DNA of 64,000 nucleotides from an uncultured Bacteroidales bacterium (GCA_946186495.1 CAMHNQ010000012.1:1-64000), one strand, 5' to 3'; positions 48,784 to 58,020 are shown, counted from the stretch's first letter. Notes: generated by a model from the sequence alone, not told the origin. Numbers and translations: made by a program.

Positions 48784-50247
48784 ATGAATGAATATCAAAC
48801 AGTTGTGAAAAACATAAAACCTAACAATCACAAGCGCAGCGCAGTGCGGGGGATAGCCGCCCTCCTTTTCCTGCTCGCCTCATATCCCATCACCGCCCAA
48901 GACCTCTCCGGCTACTGGGAGGGGAAAATCGCCCTGTCGAAACGGGACTCGCTGACCATCGGCATACAAATCGACTACCGCGCCGACACCCTGTACATCG
49001 AATTAGACAGCCCGGACCAATATTTCACCGGACAACCCGCCTCCGACATCCAATTCGAGGATTCTGTGCTGACATTCCGCACCCCGGAGTTCAACCTCCG
49101 CTATGAGGGGACTCTCTCTCCCGACGGACAGTGGTTCACCGGACTCTGCACCCAGCATGGACGCGTTTTCGACTGCACCCTGTCTCGCGGGGCGCAACGC
49201 AAGCAGTTTCTCCGCCCCCAGACCCCTGCCCCGCCCTTCCCATACCGCACCGAGGAACTCAGCATCCGCAGCCGCGACGGGAAACGCTCGCTCATCCACG
49301 GCACACTCACCCTGCCGGTCGGCACGCCGAAAGGATTCGTGGTCTTCATCAGCGGGTCGGGCTGGCAGGACCGCGACGAGACCATCTTCGCACACAAACC
49401 CTTCGCCGTGATTGCCGACACCCTCACGAAAGCGGGCTTCGCCACTTTCCGCTACGACGATTTCCCCACAATCATTTTCCGGAAATCAACCACTTTTGAC
49501 TTCGCAGACGCCGTGCGCCTCGTCCTCGACTCGCTGCTGCAGAGAGACGAGCTGCAGCATCTCACGGTAGGACTCATAGGACACAGCGAAGGGAGCCTGG
49601 TGGCAAGCATCGTGGCGTCCGACGACCCACGCATCGGCTTTACCATCCACCTTGGAGGAGTGGCGCAACCGATCGAGGAGATCCTGCTTTATCAAAGTAC
49701 AGCTCTAAACAACGCTTCCAACACACTGTCAGAAAAGGAAATAGAAAACAGCATAGCCATCAACAGGCAATTCTACGACGTCATCAAAAAAAGCAAGAGC
49801 CAGGAAGAGTGTGCTGACAAAATCGGGGCGCTCTGGGACAAACTTTCGTCACAGCTCACCGAGGATGAACGCACCAGATACAACATGACCCCCGAGTCCA
49901 AGTTCACCATGATCCAGACCATGACTTCCCCTTGGTACTATGAGTTGTTCCGCATAGACCCGAAAAAGTATATCAGAAGAATCAAGACCCCTATGCTGGC
50001 CATCTCCGGGGACTTGGACATGCAGGTCTGCGCCTACTGCACCATGGAAAACTTCACGAAATACCTTAAAGACAAAACCCTGTTGACATCCTTCGTCCTG
50101 AACGGCCTGAACCATCTGCTGCAACCCTGCACTACGGGAACCCCCGCCGAATACGGGGTAATCGAAACAACCGTTTCCCCTGAAGCCTTGAAGATATTGG
50201 TGGAATGGGCGGACAAACATGCCCTCCGTCCAAACGGGAGGCATTGA
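48784..50247 (+). CDS. Secreted alpha/beta hydrolase
   Basis: The protein has 487 residues. After a signal-like stretch (GIAALLFLLASYPITAQ) comes an N-terminal beta domain (DLSGYWEGKIALSKRDSLTI) often found before this hydrolase type. The catalytic Ser is in VGLIGHSEGSLVAS, the Asp in LAISGDLDMQV and the His in LNGLNHLLQP. It is probably a periplasmic esterase or peptidase-like enzyme (S9-like). It stands alone downstream of the NUDIX gene. Confidence 0.85.
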   Translation: MNEYQTVVKNIKPNNHKRSAVRGIAALLFLLASYPITAQDLSGYWEGKIALSKRDSLTIGIQIDYRADTLYIELDSPDQYFTGQPASDIQFEDSVLTFRTPEFNLRYEGTLSPDGQWFTGLCTQHGRVFDCTLSRGAQRKQFLRPQTPAPPFPYRTEELSIRSRDGKRSLIHGTLTLPVGTPKGFVVFISGSGWQDRDETIFAHKPFAVIADTLTKAGFATFRYDDFPTIIFRKSTTFDFADAVRLVLDSLLQRDELQHLTVGLIGHSEGSLVASIVASDDPRIGFTIHLGGVAQPIEEILLYQSTALNNASNTLSEKEIENSIAINRQFYDVIKKSKSQEECADKIGALWDKLSSQLTEDERTRYNMTPESKFTMIQTMTSPWYYELFRIDPKKYIRRIKTPMLAISGDLDMQVCAYCTMENFTKYLKDKTLLTSFVLNGLNHLLQPCTTGTPAEYGVIETTVSPEALKILVEWADKHALRPNGRH

Positions 50248-50270
50248 CTCCGACGGCGGCGGTGATGTCG

Positions 50271-51035
50271 CTACGACATGACGGGAAGGGCTTGCAAGGA
50301 GTCGTCGCCCCGTTCATTTGCCCCGTTCCCCTCATCCAGGATTTTGAGGAAGAGGGGGTTACTCGATTCCGCTTCGACCAGCACCTGTTCATGCGACACT
50401 GGGTGAACGAAACAGAGGCGGCGGGCGTGGAGACAGATGGATGCGTCGGGTTCGGAGCGTTTCGCGCCGTACTTCAGGTCACCCTTGATGGGATGGCCGA
50501 TATGCGACAGCTGGGCGCGGATTTGGTGATGGCGCCCGGTATGCAGCTCCACCTCGAGGAGCGAATAGCGTTCCGAGCAGGCCAACAGGCGGTAGTCCAG
50601 TTCGGCATATTGCCATCCTTCCTGCTCGGTGTCAGACACATACGTTCGGTTTTTGTCTCGATTCTTCAACACATAGTTCACCAGTTTCTGCCGGGGGATT
50701 TCAGGGCAACCCTCCACGATAGCCCAATAGAACTTGTGGATGTTGTGGTCTTTCAGCAGCTGGTTCATCCGGTCGAGGCCCTTGGAGGTGCGGGCAAAGG
50801 CGATGACACCGCTCACGGGCCGGTCAAGTCGGTGGATCATGCCGCAGAATACATTGCCTTCCTTTTGCTTCCTGATGCGGATATAGTTGCGGACTTTCTC
50901 CACGAGCGGCTCGTCGCCCGAGGCATCCGCTTGGGTCGGTTCTCCGGCTATTTTGTTGACGATGACCAGGTGGTTGTCCTCGTAGAGCACACGGCTGGCG
51001 ATATCCTCGTACGTCTCAGTACTGTTCTGACTCAT
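50271..51035 (-). CDS. RluA-family pseudouridine synthase
   Basis: The protein has 254 residues. The catalytic motif is [20 protein letters not shown] near residue 90 (HRLDxxTSG). [20 protein letters not shown] is the second family signature. There is no S4 domain, as in RluA/TruC-type enzymes. It isomerises uridine in rRNA or tRNA. Its start overlaps the 3' end of panB by 20 nt. Confidence 0.9.
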   Translation of the reverse strand: MSQNSTETYEDIASRVLYEDNHLVIVNKIAGEPTQADASGDEPLVEKVRNYIRIRKQKEGNVFCGMIHRLDRPVSGVIAFARTSKGLDRMNQLLKDHNIHKFYWAIVEGCPEIPRQKLVNYVLKNRDKNRTYVSDTEQEGWQYAELDYRLLACSERYSLLEVELHTGRHHQIRAQLSHIGHPIKGDLKYGAKRSEPDASICLHARRLCFVHPVSHEQVLVEAESSNPLFLKILDEGNGANERGDDSLQALPVMS

Positions 51036-51837
51036 TAGGGAAAGTGTTGTCTTTCACATCCGAAATATAATGCTCTATGGCACCCACAATCTCCTCGCTC
51101 AGGTTAAGGTAGCGGCGCAAGAAACGTGGGGTGAACTGCTGGGTGATGCCCATCATGTCGTGGAAGACGAGCACCTGTCCGGAGGTGTGCGGACCGGCGC
51201 CGATCCCGATGGTCGGGATCTGCAGGCTATCGGTCACTTCCTTGGCCAGGGTGGCGGGGATTTTCTCCAACACCAGTCCGAAGCAGCCGTGTTCCTGTAG
51301 GAGGAGGGCATTCTTGCGGAGGATGTCGGCCTCCTCTTCCGAGGTGGCGCGCACGGCATAGGTACCGAACTTGTTGATAGACTGCGGGGTAAGCCCGAGG
51401 TGTCCCATGACGGGAATGCCGGCACTGAGGATGCGGTCGATGGACTCGATGACCTCCGCGCCGCCTTCCAGCTTGATGGCGTCGGCTCCGGACTCCTTCA
51501 TGATGCGTATGGCGGAGTTAAGCGCCACCTTGGAGTTGCCCTGGTAGGTGCCGAAAGGCATGTCAACCACCACGAGGGCGCGTTTCACGGCACGCACCAC
51601 AGACGAGGCGTGGTAGATCATTTCGTTCAACGTGATCGGCAGCGTGGTCGTGTAGCCGGCCATCACGTTAGCGGCGGAATCCCCCACCAAAACAACGTCT
51701 ATCTTAGCCATATCCAGCAACTTGGCAATGGAATAGTCGTAGGCGGTCAGCACTGCAATCCGCTCTCCCAGGGAGCGCATCTTCATCAAGGTGTTGGTCG
51801 TCACCTTGGTGACATCCGTAGATAAATACTGTGACAT
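51016..51837 (-). CDS. panB: 3-methyl-2-oxobutanoate hydroxymethyltransferase
   Basis: The protein has 273 residues from ATG 51837. It makes ketopantoate from alpha-ketoisovalerate, the first step of pantothenate synthesis, and so feeds the same CoA pathway as coaD at 11.6 kb. Motifs include [73 protein letters not shown] and [20 protein letters not shown]. The ORF-track start at 51861 lies at the -7 element and is too far upstream. Confidence 0.95.
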   Translation of the reverse strand: MSQYLSTDVTKVTTNTLMKMRSLGERIAVLTAYDYSIAKLLDMAKIDVVLVGDSAANVMAGYTTTLPITLNEMIYHASSVVRAVKRALVVVDMPFGTYQGNSKVALNSAIRIMKESGADAIKLEGGAEVIESIDRILSAGIPVMGHLGLTPQSINKFGTYAVRATSEEEADILRKNALLLQEHGCFGLVLEKIPATLAKEVTDSLQIPTIGIGAGPHTSGQVLVFHDMMGITQQFTPRFLRRYLNLSEEIVGAIEHYISDVKDNTFPNESEQY

Positions 51838-51858
51838 ATCTCTTAATATTTGGGGCCG

Positions 51859-51866
51859 CAAAAATA
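51859..51866 (-). promoter_or_regulatory. -7 element TATTTTTG for panB
   Basis: CAAAAATA on the plus strand reads TATTTTTG on the minus strand and lies 21 nt upstream of the panB ATG at 51837. Confidence 0.6.
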
Positions 51867-51973
51867 CACTTTTTCACGATATGCGACACGGAACGGATTC
51901 TTGGTTCAGGTTTCAAGTTTCAAGGTCCTAACCCAACTTTCACCCCTAAAAAAATCACCCTTCCAAGTAGAAT

Positions 51974-51985
51974 ACAAGCGCTTGT
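51974..51985. repeat. Perfect 12-bp palindrome ACAAGCGCTTGT
   Basis: The palindrome lies 19 nt beyond the stop of the small minus-strand ORF at 52005-52145, in the spacer upstream of panB. It could be an operator. Nothing else is seen in 51867-52004. Confidence 0.4.
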
Positions 51986-52004
51986 GTGTCGAACAAGTAT
52001 CGCG

Positions 52005-52145
52005 TCATGCGGGAGTGCAGATGGTGCTGAATGCGTTCTCGCTGTACATTATTTTGCCTTTCAGAATCCCGTACAGCTTGGCTATCGGGTTCTTCTTCTT
52101 TTTCTTTTTGCCCGCATTGGCGGCAGTCAATTCTTTGATAGTCAT
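52005..52145 (-). CDS. 46-residue small ORF, possibly a truncated antitoxin
   Basis: ATG 52145 opens MTIKELTAANAGKKKKKNPI, then AKLYGILKGKIMYSENAFST and stops at TGA. The LYGILKGKIxxSExxF pattern recalls the C-terminal part of small Phd/DUF2281-type antitoxins (GxLKGKIxxSxDF), but the usual ending and any toxin gene are missing. It was too short for the ORF track. Expression is unproven; an imperfect -7 box (TGTTTTTG) lies upstream. Confidence 0.35.
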   Translation of the reverse strand: MTIKELTAANAGKKKKKKNPIAKLYGILKGKIMYSENAFSTICTPA

Positions 52146-52278
52146 TGCCTTATCGCTTTACGAGGCAAAAACACAACTTTTTTCAATGCGCGGCAACTCA
52201 TGGCAATCCTCTTGCCTCGCGTAAGGGATTGGAGCACGTTATCGCAAAGGGAATGACGCTTCCAAATTTTCAACACAA

Positions 52279-52308
52279 AAAGAGGCGACCAACGGAAGCC
52301 GCCTTTTT
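52279..52308. terminator. Bidirectional terminator-like hairpin
   Basis: AAAAGAGGCG pairs with CGCCTTTTT (one G-U) with a loop of about 12 nt and T runs on both strands. Confidence 0.55.
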
Positions 52309-52444
52309 GGTTAGAAAATTGAAGCGCCAGCCCTTGCGATTAAGGCGGAAAGCCCGACCCGTCAGGGTTACGCCCAAAAGAAAACAACGAATATGACAAT
52401 AATCAGCAAAACACGTAGAATCAAATAAATAGAGCGGAAAGCAA

Positions 52445-52642
52445 TTATCTATTCCCCACCCTTGCCGGAACAAAACTCCCGCCCATGTCTTTCAACTTTT
52501 CCCCGAACTTCGTCCACACAATCTTATCGGCAGCGTCAGAAAAATGGGTGGCTTCCTCAGGCAGCACGCCGGAACTCTTGCGTTCTGAAGACTTGTCTTT
52601 CTGCAGCTTGCCGTCCACGTCTTTTATCATGGCGTTGTTCAT
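52445..52642 (-). pseudogene. Possible fragment of a phage or mobile-element protein
   Basis: The frame MNNAMIKDVDGKLQKDKSSE, then VLPEEATHFSDAADKIVWTK ends with FVPARVGNR at the stop. The THFSDAADKIVW pattern resembles the end of phage large-terminase-like proteins (THxSDAxxYxxW). If so, only the C-terminal 65 residues remain. No other phage genes are nearby. Confidence 0.3.
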
Positions 52643-52673
52643 GGAAATCAAGATGCTTTTTAATTTACCTTAA

Positions 52674-52802
52674 TACCGCGACAACGATAGGAATGGTTAC
52701 GAGCGGCTTGCCACGAAGTTTGAATGGATAGCGTGCCTGGTCGCCCTGAAAGAAAGAGACCTTACTTTTCCATTAAAAAGACATTTCGCCTTATTGCGTT
52801 GA
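52674..52802 (+). pseudogene. Possible C-terminal scrap of a DDE transposase
   Basis: An open frame without a start reads YRDNDRNGYERLATKFEWIA, then CLVALKERDLTF and stops at TGA 52802. RYExLAxxFxxxxxLxA-like endings are typical of IS5/IS4-type transposases after the third catalytic residue. The match is short. It fits the nearby IS5 remnant at 53.5 kb but points the other way. Confidence 0.3.
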
Positions 52803-52853
52803 AAGTCAGATGAATAACATGTACCCCTTGTTTTTATTCCTCCATATAATAAA

Positions 52854-52879
52854 AGAAGCCTTGGCTTTACAAGGCTTCT
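52854..52879. terminator. Intrinsic terminator of the minus-strand lipoprotein gene
   Basis: AGAAGCCTTG and CAAGGCTTCT form a perfect 10-bp stem with a 6-nt loop. On the minus strand it is followed by TTTTATTATA. It lies 26 nt past the lipoprotein stop. Confidence 0.8.
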
Positions 52880-52905
52880 TACATTTGTTCGTTGGTAAAC
52901 TGTTG

Positions 52906-53319
52906 TTAGAACGTATGGCTGTACATCACATCTCCCATGTAGTCTCCTCCATGATAGCGGTAGAGGTTCACCTTAATGCCAGTGCCGCAAACGTTAAGGG
53001 CACCTTCCGGACTGTTCTCAAGTGCTTTGTAAGCCTTTTTGAAAGATTTCTTGGCTCGGTTGAGCGCAGCGGATTCTCCGCCGTTGAAATATAACATTTT
53101 GCCGTATTCTGTGTAGCGGTCAGCATCGTTTTTCATGACATTCAACATAGAAGGCTCGATAATACTAAAGAAAAGGTCCTGCGTATTCATGTTGTCTGTA
53201 CTGGAATCCAGTTTGATATAGTATAACCATTCGCTCTCTTCTTGCTGCTTGCAGGAGGAGAAAAGGCCGGACAAGACAACTATGCAGCTGATAACGACAA
53301 TAGAAATTACTTTCTTCAT
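52906..53319 (-). CDS. Hypothetical lipoprotein
   Basis: The protein has 137 residues with the lipoprotein signal VISCIVVLSGLFSSC (Cys at 23). The mature part is helical in the middle (ALNRAKKSFKKAYKALENSP) and ends with an aromatic strand (KVNLYRYHGGDYMGDVMYSH). No family recognised. It has its own -7 element (53422) and a strong terminator, so it is likely a working single gene inside a decayed region. Confidence 0.6.
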   Translation of the reverse strand: MKKVISIVVISCIVVLSGLFSSCKQQEESEWLYYIKLDSSTDNMNTQDLFFSIIEPSMLNVMKNDADRYTEYGKMLYFNGGESAALNRAKKSFKKAYKALENSPEGALNVCGTGIKVNLYRYHGGDYMGDVMYSHTF

Positions 53320-53421
53320 TTTGATGTTTTTTGTTGAGGGGACTTATATTTTTTACTTCTTCGCGCTGCCGCCGACCTTGATGCGAAGTCCGTTAAACGT
53401 CAAGATAAGCAAACAACGCTG

Positions 53422-53429
53422 CAAAATTA
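53422..53429 (-). promoter_or_regulatory. -7 element TAATTTTG for the hypothetical lipoprotein
   Basis: CAAAATTA on the plus strand, 102 nt upstream of the lipoprotein ATG. The leader would be about 95 nt. Confidence 0.45.
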
Positions 53430-53527
53430 ATTCTTTTATCTATTCGTATGACACAAAAAGTCCAAAAGGTTGCAGTTTGTTAATGTTTTTTTGTCTATAT
53501 TTGTTCGACTATTTGATTTTTAATTGG

Positions 53528-53715
53528 TTAATTCATCCCAAGACGTGATACTTGCTCGAACCGGCACAGGTTGTAAACCAGGTTTGTCAGAGTGTTGTAG
53601 GCCGCCCTTCTTCACCCATCGGGCATCCGTGTCTTTTTTGCCTTTTTTGTTGGCCTTGCGCTTCTTCTCCTCTTCGTTGTCAAAAAGGGTGACGCTGCCG
53701 ACTCCACAGCTCGAA
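53528..53715 (-). pseudogene. IS5-family transposase remnant with internal deletion
   Basis: Read on the minus strand, one frame gives LFDNEEEKKRKANKKGKKDTDARWVKKGG, the middle of an IS5-type transposase (DTDARW[VT]KKxG). A second frame then gives YNTLTNLVYNLCRFEQVSRL and GMN stop, the family's C-terminus. The catalytic segment that should lie between them is missing, so the element is dead. The plus-strand ORF at 53524-53775 is its shadow. Terminal inverted repeats are not recognisable. The rest of 53320-53771 holds no gene. Confidence 0.7.
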
Positions 53716-53771
53716 GTCTTGACCTGCCAGCGCAGGCCAAAAAGGTTTCCGGAACAACTGCCAACCGCTAA

Positions 53772-54638
53772 CTAATCAAACTTCAACTTCCACCGCCTGT
53801 GGCTCCAGATCCAGTATTCGGGCTTGCGGCGGATGGTCTGCTCCAGCAATTCCGAGTATTTCTGGGTGATGGCATACGGCGGCTCTTCGTTTGGATGCTC
53901 GGTAATCACCTGAACTTCGACACGGTATTTGCCCATCCGCTCCTTGAGGACCTGGTAGTAGAGCACCGGGATGTCATATTTCCGGGCAAAATACTCGGGG
54001 CCATATATCACGCCGGTGGTCTGATTCAAGAACTGGGTGACGTAACACTTGTTCTTGTTGCTGGGCGATTGGTCGGCGAGCATCATGTAGGCGGCGGGGA
54101 TACGGTTTCCCTCGTAATGCGCGAACACCTCGCGGGCAGTGTCCGCAAAGCAAACCTCCGTGCCCCGGCGGGTGCGCGCACGGTTCACCCACTTCTCGAA
54201 GACCTTGTCGCTGTTCGCCTTCCCCACCCCCACACCGTGGTGCAGAAACATCTCATCCAAAGCCACAATCATCCATTCCCAATTGTTGTAGTGGCTCGAC
54301 ATCAGAACCACGCTCCGGCCTTCGCGGAAGAAACGATTCACCAGCTCCGTGTCCACACAACGGTAACGGTACCGAAGGGCAAAACGGGGAATCAGCAGCA
54401 TCTTCACCATCTCGACGGCAATCTGCGAAAGATGCCAGTAGTAGCGATTCCGGAGTCTTCTGCGCTCCCGGGCCGTCAGCTCAGGAAAGGAACGCGACAA
54501 ATTGTCGTCCACCACCCTACGCCTGTAACGGACAAGATGGTTTATCACCATATACACCACCGGAAGCAGCAGATAGAGAACGGCCAAAGGCAGCGCCGCA
54601 AGCGGATAACAGACGAAGAAGATGAAGAAAAAGGTCAT
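53772..54638 (-). CDS. Lipid A biosynthesis acyltransferase (LpxL/HtrB-like)
   Basis: The protein has 288 residues. An N-terminal membrane segment (YPLAALPLAVLYLLLPVVYM) is followed by the acyltransferase HxxxxE motif in MSSHYNNWEWMIVALDE near residue 115, and MMLADQSPSNKNKCYVTQFL near residue 190. The C-terminal PEYWIWSHRRWK is the usual ending. It adds a secondary acyl chain to lipid A. It overlaps the GmhB-like gene by 4 nt (ATGA), linking lipid A and core heptose genes. Confidence 0.9.
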   Translation of the reverse strand: MTFFFIFFVCYPLAALPLAVLYLLLPVVYMVINHLVRYRRRVVDDNLSRSFPELTARERRRLRNRYYWHLSQIAVEMVKMLLIPRFALRYRYRCVDTELVNRFFREGRSVVLMSSHYNNWEWMIVALDEMFLHHGVGVGKANSDKVFEKWVNRARTRRGTEVCFADTAREVFAHYEGNRIPAAYMMLADQSPSNKNKCYVTQFLNQTTGVIYGPEYFARKYDIPVLYYQVLKERMGKYRVEVQVITEHPNEEPPYAITQKYSELLEQTIRRKPEYWIWSHRRWKLKFD

Positions 54639-55171
54639 ACTTTGAAATTCTTCGCGAAATCAAGCAGATTTCGGTAATGCAACGGCGTAATCTTCGAAAT
54701 TTCCTCGTACTCGCCAGGATGCCTCGCGCCCACGTGCACGGGCTGGATGCCTGCATTCACGGCAAACTGCATGTCCGTGAGGCTGTCGCCCACCATCACC
54801 GACTCCGCGAAGTCGAGGTCGGGGAAATCGGCCTTGGCCTGCAACGCCATCCCGACAGCCGGTTTTCGGCATCCGCAGCCCCTGTCGGCACGGTGCGGGC
54901 AGCAATATACGGCATCCAACGGGGTCATGTTCTCTTCGAAAACAACCCGCATCCGGCGATGTATCTCATCAATGTCCTCCATCGTGCAGAGATGCTTGCC
55001 CACACACTGCTGGTTGGTCACCACAATGATGCGGCGGTACTTTGGCCGAAGCCACTGCATGGCGGTCAGCACACCGTTGACCAGCACAAACTCTTCCAGT
55101 CTGCGCACGTACCCGCCCACTATCTGCACGTTGATGACCCCGTCGCGATCCAAAAACAATGTGTCTTTCAT
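54635..55171 (-). CDS. gmhB: D,D-heptose 1,7-bisphosphate phosphatase (GmhB-like HAD-IIIA)
   Basis: The protein has 178 residues. The HAD nucleophile motif is TLFLDRDGVINVQ; VVTNQQCVG is motif II. The zinc loop CCPHRADRGCGCRKP is diagnostic of GmhB/HisB-N proteins, and SVMVGDSLTDMQFAVNAG is motif IV. It removes the C7 phosphate from heptose bisphosphate in ADP-heptose synthesis, downstream of the RfaE1 kinase at 47 kb. Confidence 0.88.
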   Translation of the reverse strand: MKDTLFLDRDGVINVQIVGGYVRRLEEFVLVNGVLTAMQWLRPKYRRIIVVTNQQCVGKHLCTMEDIDEIHRRMRVVFEENMTPLDAVYCCPHRADRGCGCRKPAVGMALQAKADFPDLDFAESVMVGDSLTDMQFAVNAGIQPVHVGARHPGEYEEISKITPLHYRNLLDFAKNFKV

Positions 55172-55219
55172 TTCGGTGACTTTTGTTTGACTACTGCAGG
55201 CCAGTGAGGAAACCCAACA

Positions 55220-55240
55220 TTCCTAATTCCTAATTCCTAA
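55220..55240. repeat. Heptamer array TTCCTAA x3
   Basis: Three perfect TTCCTAA units (TTAGGAA on the minus strand) lie between gmhB and the antiporter gene. The antiporter's TAG stop (55237-55239) lies inside the array. Confidence 0.8.
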
Positions 55241-56970
55241 TTCTCCCCCTCTTCCCCGTTCAAATTCGTCTTGAACTTCCGTTCCATATTGGAGAAACGG
55301 GCCAGATTGCGACGTGAGAGGACCAAAAAGAAGATGACGGCCACGGCAATCAGCACAATCACCCATTTGGTGAATTTGAAGTAGCTGACCAAAATGGAGA
55401 AGACAAAGTAGAACACAATCAGAAACCGGAAGCTTGTCCAGACGATGATGGCCAACATGTTGGCGTTGCTCTCTTTCACCAGGCTTTGGTAAAGTTCATG
55501 TGTCTTGGGGCTGTTGCGAACAATGCCAAACAGGAACGGCGAAGCGGCCAACAGGCATCCGACTGCCGCCAACGTGTTGAACCCCCATTGGGGAATCATC
55601 TCGACAAATGGCAGCTTCTGGATAAGGGGGATGACATATTCGATCAGGACGACTAATACCGCGAACGACAACACTGAGAAAACCAGCACGTTAGCAATAG
55701 AACTTTTGATAATGCTGCTCCAATTTTTCTTTCCCTCGTCACTTGATCCGAAAAGAGCGTATGCATCCATCGCGCTCTTTGTCTTGGGAGACAAGCGTTT
55801 CTCCAAACCGTTATAGACAGGGCCGGCGAGCTTGATCCAGTATGGCGTTGTAAACGTGGTGATGACGGATGCTGCGATAACCACCGGATAGATGTGAGGC
55901 TGCATCACATGCTGTGCCACTGCCACAGACGCAATGATGAAGGCAAACTCCCCAATCTGCGACAATGTGAAGCCGGATTTTATAGAATCCTCCAAGTTGG
56001 CGCCAGCCACCAAAGCCGACGCGGAACAGACAAACGCCTTGACGACCAGTGTAATGACAACTAAAGCGAGAATCAGCTTCCAGTATTGAGCCAACACCAT
56101 CGGGTCTATCATCATGCCCACAGAAACGAAGAAGATGGCACTGAACAGGTTCTTGATACTGTCCGTCAGATGCTCGATACGCTGGCTCTCCGACGTCGTC
56201 GCCAAAATGGAGCCGATGACGAACGCGCCAAGTGCAGAAGAAAATCCCACACTGTTGGCTATAATCACCATGGCAAAGCAAAGACCGATGGAGATAATCA
56301 GCAGGTTTTCATCGTTAATGTAGTCCCTAAACTTCCGCAACAACGTAGGTATCACATATATACCAACAACAAACCAAAGGATGAGGAAGAAGACAAGCTT
56401 CACGATGCTCAGGATCATCTCCTTGCCGGGAGCGGAATTCTTACTGGCAGCAACGGTGGAAATCAACACCATCATCACCACAGCCACGATGTCCTGGATA
56501 ATCAAAACCACCGTGGTGAGGGTGGCAAACGACTCGCCCTTGAGCTTCATGTCGTCGAAAGCCTTGACGATGATGGCTGTCGAAGACATGGACAACATGC
56601 CGCCGAGAAAGATGCTCTCCATCACGCCCCAACCCATCACGAAGCCTAACAGTGCACCCACGCCAATCATGCCGATGATGCCGAGGAACGCAGCTATCAA
56701 GGCTTTACTGCCCATCGACATCAGTTTCGTGAAGCTGAATTCCAGTCCGACACTGAACATCATGAAGATGATACCGATCTCCGACCACGCCTCCACATTC
56801 TCGGGACTTGTCACCGTCGGGAAAATATTCAGATGAGGTCCCACAAGAAATCCAGCCACCAAATATCCTAAAACAAGCGGCTGCTTCAAAAGTTTGAAAA
56901 TCACGGTCACTATTCCTGCTGACACCAATATCAGCGCCAAGTCCGCTACTGCTTGTAAATTTTCTGACAT
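55237..56970 (-). CDS. Kef-type cation:proton antiporter (CPA2 family)
   Basis: The protein has 577 residues. The Na+/H+ exchanger core covers about residues 10-390 (VLGYLVAGFLVGPHLNIFPT, IGIIFMMFSVGLEFSFTKLM, SMSSTAIIVKAFDDMKLKGE, GAFVIGSILATTSESQRIE). In place of a TrkA-N domain, the C-terminus has about four extra hydrophobic helices (VLIEYVIPLIQKLPF, LIVFYFVFSILVSYF). A short acidic tail ends at the heptamer array. It exchanges K+ or Na+ for H+. The family link is firm, the ion is not. Confidence 0.88.
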   Translation of the reverse strand: MSENLQAVADLALILVSAGIVTVIFKLLKQPLVLGYLVAGFLVGPHLNIFPTVTSPENVEAWSEIGIIFMMFSVGLEFSFTKLMSMGSKALIAAFLGIIGMIGVGALLGFVMGWGVMESIFLGGMLSMSSTAIIVKAFDDMKLKGESFATLTTVVLIIQDIVAVVMMVLISTVAASKNSAPGKEMILSIVKLVFFLILWFVVGIYVIPTLLRKFRDYINDENLLIISIGLCFAMVIIANSVGFSSALGAFVIGSILATTSESQRIEHLTDSIKNLFSAIFFVSVGMMIDPMVLAQYWKLILALVVITLVVKAFVCSASALVAGANLEDSIKSGFTLSQIGEFAFIIASVAVAQHVMQPHIYPVVIAASVITTFTTPYWIKLAGPVYNGLEKRLSPKTKSAMDAYALFGSSDEGKKNWSSIIKSSIANVLVFSVLSFAVLVVLIEYVIPLIQKLPFVEMIPQWGFNTLAAVGCLLAASPFLFGIVRNSPKTHELYQSLVKESNANMLAIIVWTSFRFLIVFYFVFSILVSYFKFTKWVIVLIAVAVIFFLVLSRRNLARFSNMERKFKTNLNGEEGEN

Positions 56971-56999
56971 AACAATATTAATTTTTAGTGATTCACTTA

Positions 57000-57827
57000 T
57001 TAAAACTCCTGTCCTCCGAACTCAACTGTTAATACACCGAAGCACTTCCCGCGATTGGTCATCTGACACACACGGGTGTCGCCGATTACAACAGGAGGAT
57101 TGATTTCCTGGTGCGTGTGCCCACCGACAATCACGTCTATTCCAGGAACTTGTCGGGCTATCTCATAGTCATTGTCCCGAATGGTGGTATCCACCCCAAC
57201 ATGTGAGAGGCAGACGATAAAGTCGCATTTCCGGGACTTGAGTTCATCCACCACCCGACGCGCGGTCTCCACAGGGTCGAGGTAGGTGACTTCACAAGCG
57301 TTCTGTGGTGCGACATAGGAGTCGAGCTTCACCCCAAGGCCGAAGATGCCGATCTTTCTGCCAGCGCGATTCACAATGACGTAGGGTTTCACCAGCTTGG
57401 CGAGCTTCTTGTTGGCGAAACGGTAGTTGGCACACACCACGGGAAACCCCGCAGTCTTCAGACGGGCGGCCAGAGCGGCTGAGCCGTTGTCGAACTCATG
57501 ATTGCCCAAGGTGGCGGCGTCATAACCCATGGCATTCATCAGCCGCACCTCCACATAGCCGTGGAAAAAGTTGAAGTAGGGTGTTCCTTGGGAAAAATCA
57601 CCCGCATCGAGCAACAGCGTATTCGGGTTGTCAGCTCTGATTTCCCGGACGGCAGCCTCCCTCCTCAGAAAGCCCCCCACATTCACATCCCCTTTGTAAG
57701 TGTAGGGGTCAATTTGGCTATGCGTGTCATTCGTGTGCATGATTACCAGCGTGTTGTTTTGGGCGAATGCACCCACTAACAAGCTCACTGTAAAAATGTT
57801 ATATAGCAATAGTCGCTTTTTTACCAT
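57000..57827 (-). CDS. Secreted metallophosphatase (5'-nucleotidase N-domain only)
   Basis: The protein has 275 residues from ATG 57827 with a signal peptide (LLLYNIFTVSLLVGAFAQ). The dimetal motifs are LVIMHTNDTHSQIDP, LLLDAGDFSQGTP, ATLGNHEFDNG, IVCLSHVGVD and IVGGHTHQEI. This is the calcineurin-like half of UshA/5'-nucleotidase. The C-terminal substrate domain is missing from the protein and is not in an adjacent gene, although many Bacteroidota encode it as a separate neighbour. Confidence 0.88.
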   Translation of the reverse strand: MVKKRLLLYNIFTVSLLVGAFAQNNTLVIMHTNDTHSQIDPYTYKGDVNVGGFLRREAAVREIRADNPNTLLLDAGDFSQGTPYFNFFHGYVEVRLMNAMGYDAATLGNHEFDNGSAALAARLKTAGFPVVCANYRFANKKLAKLVKPYVIVNRAGRKIGIFGLGVKLDSYVAPQNACEVTYLDPVETARRVVDELKSRKCDFIVCLSHVGVDTTIRDNDYEIARQVPGIDVIVGGHTHQEINPPVVIGDTRVCQMTNRGKCFGVLTVEFGGQEF

Positions 57828-57844
57828 AAATTGGGTTTTAACCG

Positions 57845-57852
57845 CAAAAGTA
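57845..57852 (-). promoter_or_regulatory. -7 element TACTTTTG for the metallophosphatase
   Basis: CAAAAGTA on the plus strand lies 17 nt upstream of the ATG at 57827. It shows that the ORF-track start at 57953 is too far upstream. Confidence 0.6.
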
Positions 57853-58020
57853 CAAAATTTTAAGGACAGTTTTCTTGTGGGATTATTTTTTAACGCCAGC
57901 AGCCTCGGCACCTCAAATAGCCGGACGACACCTGTCACAAAATGAACTGCCATGTTGCAATGAAGTTTTAACTTTTTCGCTAAAGGGGAGTCTATGTCAA
58001 GTGTTATTATATATTAAAGT

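Noticed and set aside
53524-53775. 83-aa plus-strand ORF
   Set aside because: It is the shadow of the IS5 transposase remnant, which is readable on the minus strand in two frames.
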